Positions 5,837 through 12,315 of a stretch of 13,334 bases of DNA are shown here, piece after piece. This stretch comes from Candidatus Krumholzibacteriia bacterium (lineage in GTDB: Bacteria; Krumholzibacteriota; Krumholzibacteriia; LZORAL124-64-63), in assembly GCA_016744275.1 (NCBI GenBank), contig JADGEP010000062.1, forward strand, positions 1 through 13,334, read 5' to 3'. The notes under the pieces were generated by a model, which was not told the origin of the DNA, searched no databases, and saw only the letters and a program-made list of their open reading frames with translations. Each line of letters opens with the position of its first letter. The stretch's first letter is position 1. The position numbers and the translations under genes were made by a program.

Positions 5837-8800
5837 CTACATGTTCCGCCGGTACTGCCCACCAACCTGATATAAAGCCCCGGAAATTTGTCCCAACGAA
5901 CACACCTTCGCCGCCTCCAACAACGAATCAAAGGTATTGCGGTGCTCGACGGCGACCTTCTGCAGATCTGACAACGCCTGCGCCGCTTCTCCATCGTTCC
6001 GCTTATGAAACGCCTCCAGCGTGGCGATCGCGTATTCTTTTTCCTCTGCCGAAGAGCGGATCACTTCTTCCGGAATGACCGTCGGCGAACCCTCCGGGTC
6101 CAGGTACGTATTGACCCCTACAATGGGCAACTCGCCGGTGTGCTTGAGGCCCTCATAATACATGGATTCTTCCTGGATGCGCGTGCGCTGGTACATGCGC
6201 TCCATGGCACCGAGCACACCCCCACGTTCACTGATGCTTTCAAACTCGGTGAGCACCGCTTCTTCCACCAGGTCGGTCAACTCTTCGATGATGAACGCGC
6301 CCTGCAGCGGGTTCTCATTGGTGGCCAATCCCAACTCCTTGTTGATGATCATCTGGATGGCCATGGCCCGCCGCACCGACTCTTCGGTGGGCGTGGTGAT
6401 CGCCTCGTCATAGGCGTTGGTGTGCAGGCTATTGCAGTTGTCGAAGATCGCGTACAGCGCCTGCAACGTGGTCCGAATGTCATTAAAAGCGATCTCCTGG
6501 GCATGCAGGCTGCGCCCCGACGTTTGGATATGGTACTTGAGTTTCTGACTGCGCTCGTTGGCGCCGTATTTGTTCTTCATGGCCTTGGCCCAGATGCGCC
6601 GCGCGACCCGGCCCATGACCGAATATTCGGGGTCCATGCCATTGCTGAAGAAGAAACTGAGATTGGGCGCGAAGCTGTCGATGGGCATGCCCCGCGACAG
6701 GTAATATTCCACGAAAGTGAACCCGTTGGCCAAGGTGAAGGCCAACTGGCTGATCGGATTGGCGCCCGCCTCGGCGATGTGGTATCCACTGATGGAAACC
6801 GAGTAGAAATTGTGCACTTGATTGTCGATGAAATTCTGCTGGATGTCCCCCATCATGCGCAGGGCAAACTCGGTCGAGAAGATGCAGGTGTTTTGGGCCT
6901 GGTCCTCTTTCAAAATATCGGCCTGCACCGTGCCGCGCACCGCGCACATGGTATCGGCCTTGATCTTCTCATACACCTCAGCCGGTAAAACCTGGTCTCC
7001 ACTGACGCCCAACAGCATCAGACCCAAACCGCTGTTGCCCTGGGGCAACTCGCCACGGTATACGGGCCGCGCCTGGCCCTTTTCCTTGTAGATGGCGTCG
7101 ATCTTTCCCTGCACCTCGGCTTCGAGCCCATGGGCCACGATATACTTCTCACAGCCCTGATCGACCGCCGCATTCAGAAAGAAGGCCAGGATCATCGGCG
7201 CCGGGCCATTGATCGTCATCGAAACCGAAGTCTTGGGGTCGGCCAGATCAAAACCGGAATACAGCTTCTTGGCATCATCCACCGTGGCGATGCTCACGCC
7301 ACTGTTGCCCACCTTGCCGTAGATATCCGGCCGGCGGTCGGGGTTTTCGCCATACAGCGTGACCGAATCGAAGGCCGTCGACAACCGCGCCGCCGGCATG
7401 CCCGCCGATACGTAGTGGAAGCGGCGGTTGGTGCGTTCAGGTCCGCCCTCGCCGGCAAACATGCGCGTGGGATCTTCACCTTCGCGCTTCAAGGGGAATA
7501 CCCCAGCGGCGTACGGGAAAAAACCGGGCACGTTTTCGGTCAACAACCAACGCAGGATGTCTCCCCAGTCTTCATACCGCGGCAGGCTGACCTTGGGAAT
7601 GCGGGTGTGGCTCAACGACTCGGTGAACAGGTCCTGCTCGATGGTCTTGTTGCGCACCTTGAATACATACTTGTCGGCCCGGTAGCGCTTGACCATGGCC
7701 GGCCATTCCTGCAGCAGGCGGCGGCTCTCCACATCCAGGCGTTGTTCCAATTCGTTGTGCAGATTGATCAAATCCTGCAGGTATTCCGGCTCGCCCTGAA
7801 CGTGGGCGATGGCCCGCACGACCCCGCCTGAGCCCGGTTCCTCAACCGCTACACTTTCACTGCCCGCCCGCGATCGCAACAGGTCGATGGTGCCGGACAA
7901 CTGGTACAACTGGCGGGCCAAAGCACTCTGCTCGGCAACAAAGCGGTCGTAGGTGCGGCTTGAGTCCACAATCTCCGACAAGTACCGCACGCGTTCGGGC
8001 GGAATCACGTACGCCCGCTGGCTCATCGCCTCAGTCACTTCCCATTGGGAGAGCAACTCGGCGCCGGTGCGCTCGACAATCTTGGCCATGATGGCTTTGT
8101 ACAGAGTATTCATGCCCGGATCATTGAACTGAGAAGCAATGGTGCCAAAGACGGGCAACTGCTCGTCCGCGCCCTCAAACTCGTTGTGGTTGCGCCGGTA
8201 TTGTTTGCGCACATCCCGTAGCGCATCGAGGCTGCCACGGTGGTCAAACTTGTTGATGGCGATCAAATCGGCAAAGTCCAGCATGTCGATTTTTTCCAAC
8301 TGGGTGGCAGCGCCGTATTCGGCGGTCATCACGTACAGCGAAGTGTCCGAATGTTCGGTGATTTCGGTATCACTCTGGCCGATGCCGCTGGTCTCGACGA
8401 TGATCAGGTCGTAGCCCGCCGCCTTGCAGATGTTGATGCTGTGTTGCACGTATTTGCTGAGCGCCAGATTCGATTGCCGCGTAGCCAAAGAACGCATATA
8501 CACCCGCGGGTGGTCGATGGCATTCATGCGGATGCGATCACCCAAAAGGGCCCCGCCGCTGCGCCGGCGCGAAGGATCCACCGAAACGATGGCGATGGTT
8601 TTGTCTTCGAAATCGGCCAGGAAGCGCCGCACCAATTCATCAACCAGGGACGACTTGCCCGCACCCCCGGTGCCGGTGATGCCCAACACCGGAATCGTGC
8701 GGCCGCCCGCTGGTGTGCCAACCGCGGCCATCAATTCAGCCTCCTGGGCCGGATGGTTCTCGGCCAGCGAAATCAGTCGCCCGAGAGCTCGCGGGTCGCG

Positions 8801-9316
8801 TTCAGCCAACCCCTTCAGATGCGGCGCCATACTGTCGGCGGTGGGCACTTGACCGACGGCAAAATCGCATTGCCGCAGCACGTCGTTGATCATGCCCTGC
8901 AGGCCCATCTCACGGCCATCATCCGGCGAAAAAATCCGGGTGATGCCATAGGCGTGCAGCTCATCGATTTCTGTGGGCAGAATCGTGCCCCCGCCCCCGG
9001 CAAAGATGCGGATCTTCATGCCCGCCTCGCGCACCAGATCAAACATGTATTTGAGATATTCGACATGCCCACCCTGGTAACTGGTGATGGCAATGCCCTG
9101 GGCGTCTTCCTGGATGGCACAGTCGACAATTTCCTTCACCGAGCGGTTGTGCCCCAGGTGGATGACTTCAGCACCGCTGCTTTGCAGGATGCGCCGCATG
9201 ATGTTGATGGCCGCGTCGTGCCCGTCAAACAAAGAGGCCGCCGTGACTATGCGCACATGGTTTTCGGGACGGTACGGCTCGGTCGCGGCGCCAGCAGTGG
9301 CGGAATGGTCGGACAT
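5837..9316 (-). CDS. icmF: Fused isobutyryl-CoA mutase with GTPase chaperone (IcmF)
   Basis: The 1159-residue protein has three parts in IcmF order. A B12-binding domain (about 20-150) carries FDGHDAAIN with the cobalt-ligating His33. A MeaB-like GTPase has P-loop GTGGAGKS (215-222), ETSGIGQSD (308-316) and NKFD (355-358). The mutase barrel follows from about 575, with FDSVTLYG, SMTINGPAP, SISGYHIAEAGANPISQ and SGRSLHAQE. The enzyme interconverts isobutyryl-CoA and n-butyryl-CoA using adenosylcobalamin; the GTPase part guards cofactor loading. Phe620 (TRMFAG) and Gln808 (QNTCIF) stand where methylmalonyl-CoA mutase has Tyr89 and Arg207, which supports acyl-CoA substrates without a free carboxylate. 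ATG 9316 is preferred over GTG 9322 because GAGAGG lies 5 bases before it. The gene lies 114 bases after the AsnC-type gene on the same strand and is followed 1 base later by the MBOAT gene. Confidence 0.95.
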   Translation of the reverse strand: MSDHSATAGAATEPYRPENHVRIVTAASLFDGHDAAINIMRRILQSSGAEVIHLGHNRSVKEIVDCAIQEDAQGIAITSYQGGHVEYLKYMFDLVREAGMKIRIFAGGGGTILPTEIDELHAYGITRIFSPDDGREMGLQGMINDVLRQCDFAVGQVPTADSMAPHLKGLAERDPRALGRLISLAENHPAQEAELMAAVGTPAGGRTIPVLGITGTGGAGKSSLVDELVRRFLADFEDKTIAIVSVDPSRRRSGGALLGDRIRMNAIDHPRVYMRSLATRQSNLALSKYVQHSINICKAAGYDLIIVETSGIGQSDTEITEHSDTSLYVMTAEYGAATQLEKIDMLDFADLIAINKFDHRGSLDALRDVRKQYRRNHNEFEGADEQLPVFGTIASQFNDPGMNTLYKAIMAKIVERTGAELLSQWEVTEAMSQRAYVIPPERVRYLSEIVDSSRTYDRFVAEQSALARQLYQLSGTIDLLRSRAGSESVAVEEPGSGGVVRAIAHVQGEPEYLQDLINLHNELEQRLDVESRRLLQEWPAMVKRYRADKYVFKVRNKTIEQDLFTESLSHTRIPKVSLPRYEDWGDILRWLLTENVPGFFPYAAGVFPLKREGEDPTRMFAGEGGPERTNRRFHYVSAGMPAARLSTAFDSVTLYGENPDRRPDIYGKVGNSGVSIATVDDAKKLYSGFDLADPKTSVSMTINGPAPMILAFFLNAAVDQGCEKYIVAHGLEAEVQGKIDAIYKEKGQARPVYRGELPQGNSGLGLMLLGVSGDQVLPAEVYEKIKADTMCAVRGTVQADILKEDQAQNTCIFSTEFALRMMGDIQQNFIDNQVHNFYSVSISGYHIAEAGANPISQLAFTLANGFTFVEYYLSRGMPIDSFAPNLSFFFSNGMDPEYSVMGRVARRIWAKAMKNKYGANERSQKLKYHIQTSGRSLHAQEIAFNDIRTTLQALYAIFDNCNSLHTNAYDEAITTPTEESVRRAMAIQMIINKELGLATNENPLQGAFIIEELTDLVEEAVLTEFESISERGGVLGAMERMYQRTRIQEESMYYEGLKHTGELPIVGVNTYLDPEGSPTVIPEEVIRSSAEEKEYAIATLEAFHKRNDGEAAQALSDLQKVAVEHRNTFDSLLEAAKVCSLGQISGALYQVGGQYRRNM

Positions 9317-9430
9317 GGTCACCTCTCGGTCCGGCTCGTGGCGCGGACGGGCAAATCGGCTGGATGATCTGAATGATCAGGATAGACCAAATTTAACACA
9401 GGTCCCCCAGTTGGGGAAATTCTGATCCGG

Positions 9431-9886
9431 CTACAGGTCGGGATCCCGCTGTACTGCGGTGTCCAGGATCACGAACGTCTCGGTGGATTGGATATCGTCG
9501 AAAGCTTGCAGACGGCCGGACAGCAGTGCGTAGAGGTCCTTCATGCTGCGCGCTACGATTTTAACCAAAAGGCTGTATGTCCCTGTCGTATAGTGCAATT
9601 CGACAATTTCAGGAATGCCCAAAAGGTGGTCGCGGATCGCGGCCCCGGCACTTGCCCGCGCCAGCCGGATGCCCACCAAGGCCGATACTTCGTACCCCAA
9701 AAGGCCATAATCGATGGTCAGGCGCGCGCCCTTCACCACCCCCGCATCTTTCAATTTGGCCATCCGTTGGTGGATCGTACCGCCGGACACGCCCAATTCT
9801 CGGGCGATTTCCAGGTAGGGGCGGCGGCTGTCCTCACGCAACAGAGTGAGCATTTTGCGATCCAGGCTATCGATTTCGCATTTCAT
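9431..9886 (-). CDS. asnC: Lrp/AsnC family regulator, AsnC-type
   Basis: The 151-residue protein has an N-terminal winged helix (LDRKMLTLL, then the recognition region GVSGGTIHQRMAKLK at 32-46) and a C-terminal RAM domain. It shares with E. coli AsnC not only length but diagnostic stretches: GTIHxR, GAR, LGYxV, YTTGxYS (99-105) and DIQSTET (131-137). AsnC binds asparagine and controls the asparagine synthetase gene asnA and itself. The start at ATG 9886 follows GGAGGAG by 2 bases. An upstream in-frame GTG at 9904 lies before this ribosome site. The gene is divergent from the asparagine synthetase-like gene at 10047 across a promoter region with a palindrome. Orthology to AsnC is inferred from memory of the E. 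coli protein; another Lrp-family ligand remains possible. Confidence 0.87.
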   Translation of the reverse strand: MKCEIDSLDRKMLTLLREDSRRPYLEIARELGVSGGTIHQRMAKLKDAGVVKGARLTIDYGLLGYEVSALVGIRLARASAGAAIRDHLLGIPEIVELHYTTGTYSLLVKIVARSMKDLYALLSGRLQAFDDIQSTETFVILDTAVQRDPDL

Positions 9887-9931
9887 GGCTCCTCCACTCC
9901 TCACTTATGCCATTTTCGACGCATTTATTAG

Positions 9932-9959
9932 ATACTATTAACGATTTAACACTTGTCAA
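9932..9959 (-). promoter_or_regulatory. Predicted sigma70-type promoter for the AsnC-type gene
   Basis: On the minus strand a perfect -35 TTGACA (9959-9954) and a -10 TAGTAT (9937-9932) are separated by 16 bases. Transcription would start near 9925, about 40 bases before the ATG at 9886. The -35 box lies inside the palindrome at 9945-9968, so occupancy of that site would block this promoter. Confidence 0.6.
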
Positions 9960-9968
9960 GATGTTTAA
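9945..9968. promoter_or_regulatory. Candidate AsnC-type operator palindrome
   Basis: An imperfect inverted repeat is centred on T9956. The inner arms are CTTG and CAAG around a single T. The outer arms are TTTAACA and TGTTTAA, with one unpaired A on the right side. It overlaps the -35 box of the minus-strand promoter and ends 9 bases before the -35 box of the plus-strand promoter. AT-rich imperfect palindromes are typical of Lrp/AsnC binding sites. Binding by the adjacent regulator is inferred. Confidence 0.5.
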
Positions 9969-9977
9969 CTATGCGTA

Positions 9978-10005
9978 TTGACATTTATTTTTGTATTTGT
10001 ATGAT
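9978..10005 (+). promoter_or_regulatory. Predicted strong sigma70-type promoter for the asparagine synthetase-like gene
   Basis: TTGACA (9978-9983) and TATGAT (10000-10005) are separated by 16 bases in an AT-rich stretch unlike the GC-rich genes around it. Transcription would start near 10012, giving a leader of about 35 bases that carries AGGAG (10037-10041) before the ATG at 10047. Confidence 0.7.
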
Positions 10006-10046
10006 TATCAGACAATAAGCAGTCGATTTTTTGGTCAGGAGACGTC

Positions 10047-11102
10047 ATGACAACCCAAGCCTCGAAAACCCAAGCCACCCATTTGGCTATCGGCCAAATC
10101 ACTCCCGTGGACCTCGCCGACCCTGCGGTCACCAAGTCCGTGGAAAACACCGTGGCGGCCCTGAGCCGGCCGCAACTGCCCGCCATTCTCACCATCCGCA
10201 CCGCCATTCAACAATTTTTGGCAGCCGAACTGGTCGCCAGCGGCTTTGTTCATCCCCCCATATACATGCTCAGTGGTTGCACCGACCCCTTGAACCACCA
10301 GACCTTTCCGGCCCGGTTGAACTATTACGGCAGCGAAGTCTCGGTCACGCAGTCCTTGATCCTGCAAAAAATTCTGATGGTGATGCTTTCGCCGGTGGAA
10401 CGTGTTTTCTGGGCTTCGCCCAACATCCGCATGGAAATGGGCGTGACGGCCAAAGGCTACAAATACGCAGCAGAATTCACCCAGGTGGATTTCGAAAAAA
10501 AGAACGCCACCATGGCCGAGATGATCGGCTTCATCGGCGGCCTCATCCAACGTTTGCACGATCACTTGAATCGCCACCACGCCGACTGCCTGCGGAAAGT
10601 TCGAGGCAGCCTGTTGCCAACGCTCACCAAACCGCTGGCCAGCCACGACCTTGTACAGGTCAAATCCGAACATGGGCTGGGCAGCGACGACGAAGCCGAA
10701 CACTTTCTCTCTTCCCGCGCTGGCGGCCGGCCGTTCATGATCACCAACCTCAAGCGCGAGGCCTATGACTGCCTGGACCAAGCCAGCGGAAAGTTTCTCA
10801 ACTACGACGTCGTCTATCCGGCCACGGGGCAGAATCCTCACCCGGTGGAATGCCTGTCCGGCGCCGAACGCACGCGGTCGTTGCCCGACCTGCAGGAACG
10901 CATGCTCGAACTGGGGTACCCCATGGAGTATTTTGCGCCATTCTTTGCCATCTGCGAGGCCCACGAGCAGGGCACGTCAGACATCACCTGTGCCGGTGGG
11001 GGCTTCGGCATAGAGCGCCTGACGTACGCCCTGCTCGGGTTGGAAGACATCCATCAGGTTTACCCCTTCCCGCGGCCGACCGAAGGCAGCATTGCCATTT
11101 GA
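10047..11102 (+). CDS. Stand-alone AsnRS/AspRS-like catalytic core; probable archaeal-type asparagine synthetase (AS-AR)
   Basis: The 351-residue protein is a class IIb aminoacyl-tRNA synthetase core with no OB-fold anticodon-binding domain. Motif 2 is VFWASPNIRME (120-130, Arg128) and motif 3 is GGGFGIERL (317-325, Arg324), followed by YPFPR. From memory it closely follows the Pyrococcus abyssi asparagine synthetase derived from AsnRS: TDPL (79-82), TQSLILQK (101-108), SPNIR, EFTQVDFE (143-150), GSDDEA (212-217), NYDVVYP (252-258) and SGAER (271-275). That enzyme makes asparagine from aspartate and ammonia with ATP and does not need tRNA. An N-terminal extension of about 35 residues and some insertions make it longer than the archaeal protein (about 294). 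AGGAG lies 5 bases before the ATG. The divergent AsnC-type regulator supports a role in asparagine supply. Alternatives are a paralogue modifying another substrate, or a lysyl/asparaginyl transferase to a protein. Confidence 0.75.
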   Translation: MTTQASKTQATHLAIGQITPVDLADPAVTKSVENTVAALSRPQLPAILTIRTAIQQFLAAELVASGFVHPPIYMLSGCTDPLNHQTFPARLNYYGSEVSVTQSLILQKILMVMLSPVERVFWASPNIRMEMGVTAKGYKYAAEFTQVDFEKKNATMAEMIGFIGGLIQRLHDHLNRHHADCLRKVRGSLLPTLTKPLASHDLVQVKSEHGLGSDDEAEHFLSSRAGGRPFMITNLKREAYDCLDQASGKFLNYDVVYPATGQNPHPVECLSGAERTRSLPDLQERMLELGYPMEYFAPFFAICEAHEQGTSDITCAGGGFGIERLTYALLGLEDIHQVYPFPRPTEGSIAI

Positions 11103-11122
11103 AGGGTTGTCCGGATCGGTCA

Positions 11123-11162
11123 CAACAGGCATATTTGGGGCTCTTTTCCACGCCACCTGTTG
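11123..11162 (+). repeat. Inverted repeat next to the ribosome site of the DUF4442 gene
   Basis: CAACAGG (11123-11129) and CCTGTTG (11156-11162) are perfectly complementary across 26 bases. The right arm ends on the first G of the GGGGAG ribosome site (11162-11167) of the gene starting at 11176. It could reduce access to that site or mark the end of the upstream message. No T-tract follows. Confidence 0.35.
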
Positions 11163-11175
11163 GGGAGCCTACACC

Positions 11176-11655
11176 ATGCCTGACCTAACGATGCTGAAAG
11201 CCACTTGGTCTCTGCGGCTGTTTGCATTTTGGAAGATTCCGCTCATTGCTCTGATTCGGCCGCGCCTCCTGGTGGCCAACGCGGAGCAGTGCGTGGTGCG
11301 GGTACCGCTGACCTGGTTAACCAGGAATCATCTGCGGTCCATGTACTTTGGCGCCCTGAGCATTGGCGCCGATGTCTCTGGCGGCCTGATCGTCATGAAT
11401 TTGATCCGTTCGCGGAAATCACGGGTGGCCTTCCTGTTCAAGGATTTTCAGGCGGATTTTCTCAAGCGAGCTGAAGGCGACGTGGTATTCACCTGCAATG
11501 ACGGTCAAAAACTGGCGGCCCTGCTGGACAAGGCCGAAGCCAGCGGTGAGCGTGAAGAGGACACCGTTCGGGTAATCGCAACGGTGCCCGACAAGCTGGG
11601 CCCAGAACCCGTGGCCGAATTTCGCCTGACCATCAGCATGAAGAAGCGCAAATGA
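11176..11655 (+). CDS. DUF4442-type hotdog-fold protein (thioesterase-like)
   Basis: The 159-residue protein has the layout of small DUF4442 hotdog proteins: an N-terminal helix rich in hydrophobic residues (LRLFAFWKIPLIALIRPRL), then NAEQCVVRVPLTWLTRNHLRSMYFGALSIGADVSGG, where the helix after HLRSMYFGAL is the usual hotdog core helix. Relatives are related to PaaI-like acyl-CoA thioesterases, but no activity is established for most of them, and no catalytic residue can be named with certainty here. The start ATG 11176 follows GGGGAG by 8 bases; the open frame extends back to 11092, overlapping the previous gene. It lies 73 bases after the synthetase-like gene on the same strand and may be co-transcribed. 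Its stop is 6 bases from the stop of the convergent TrpF-like gene. Confidence 0.65.
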   Translation: MPDLTMLKATWSLRLFAFWKIPLIALIRPRLLVANAEQCVVRVPLTWLTRNHLRSMYFGALSIGADVSGGLIVMNLIRSRKSRVAFLFKDFQADFLKRAEGDVVFTCNDGQKLAALLDKAEASGEREEDTVRVIATVPDKLGPEPVAEFRLTISMKKRK

Positions 11656-11661
11656 ACCGTG

Positions 11662-12315
11662 TCAATCGGCGTTCATAACCGCCGCCATGAAGGCGTGCAG
11701 TTTTTCCTGGTCCAGATTGTCGTTGGTGCGCACACCGTTGCACACATCCACACCAAACGGCTGCACCGTAGCGATGGCCTTGCCCACGTTGGCCGCATTC
11801 AATCCCCCGGCCAGAAACACGGGTACTTGAACTTTTTGCACGATCTCGGCATCCAGAGCCCAGTCGTGAGTGCGGCCGGTGCCCCCCAGTTCACGGATCG
11901 GGCCTTCGGTATTGCCCGTATCCAAAAGCAAACCATCGACCAAGGGCGCATAGGCCACCGCCTCGTCAATGGACGCGCGGTTTTCGACGTGCACCACATG
12001 CACCAGGGTGACTCCCGTCAGCGCTTCGCGCAAATCTGCCAATACGCCCATCTCCAAAGGTTGGCACAACTGCAGCGCGGCCGGTTTCAGCAGTTTGTAC
12101 TGCGCCAGCAAGTCTGGCAATTCGGTCAGGCTGGTCAACAATTCGGACCAGACGGGAAACGGGGTGGCTTTGACCAATTCGGCAATCGTTTCGGGTGATA
12201 TCACCCCAGGGCCACTGGGCATGTGTGAGACAAAGCCCACTGCGGCGGCGCCATGGGCAACGGCCAAATCCAATTCGTTCCGATTTTTGATGCAACAGAT
12301 CTTGGTACGTACCAT
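11662..12315 (-). CDS. TrpF-like (phosphoribosylanthranilate isomerase family) protein, divergent
   Basis: The 217-residue protein has the TrpF barrel signature: KICCIK at the N-terminus with Cys7 in the place of the catalytic cysteine, LLLDT (129-133) with Asp132 in the place of the catalytic aspartate, GGTGRTHDW (144-152), and VFLAGGLNAANV (166-177) for phosphate binding. TrpF converts phosphoribosylanthranilate to CdRP in tryptophan synthesis. Several usual elements differ: the SPR segment after the second strand is HMPSGPGVIS, QLHG is QLCQ, and the expected DVSSGVE is DVCNGVRTN. No other trp gene is near. Its ATG overlaps the stop of the Wzi-like gene by one base (TGATG). The catalytic pair suggests activity is possible, but it may be a paralogue with another substrate. 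Confidence 0.75.
   Translation of the reverse strand: MVRTKICCIKNRNELDLAVAHGAAAVGFVSHMPSGPGVISPETIAELVKATPFPVWSELLTSLTELPDLLAQYKLLKPAALQLCQPLEMGVLADLREALTGVTLVHVVHVENRASIDEAVAYAPLVDGLLLDTGNTEGPIRELGGTGRTHDWALDAEIVQKVQVPVFLAGGLNAANVGKAIATVQPFGVDVCNGVRTNDNLDQEKLHAFMAAVMNAD

Noticed and set aside
5836..5994. 53-codon N-terminal extension of the MBOAT frame
   Set aside because: It overlaps the 3' end of icmF, is Arg-rich and not family-like, and the standard MVFSS start lies at GTG 5835.
6005..9367. Several long plus-strand frames opposite icmF (for example 6005-6988, 7130-7831, 8240-9367)
   Set aside because: All lie antisense to a continuous, motif-rich IcmF sequence and show no family-like features of their own.
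9365..9379. TGATC/GATCA inverted repeat upstream of icmF as an operator
   Set aside because: A 5-bp arm repeat of this kind is expected by chance; no promoter elements could be placed around it.
9405..9416. CCCCAGTTGGGG inverted repeat between the AsnC-type gene and icmF, as a terminator
   Set aside because: The stem is only 4 bp and no T-tract follows on the minus strand, so it is not convincing as a terminator.
11652..11676. ATGAAC/GTTCAT inverted repeat over the two convergent stop codons
   Set aside because: Only 6 bp with a 13-base loop and no T-tract; too weak to call a terminator.
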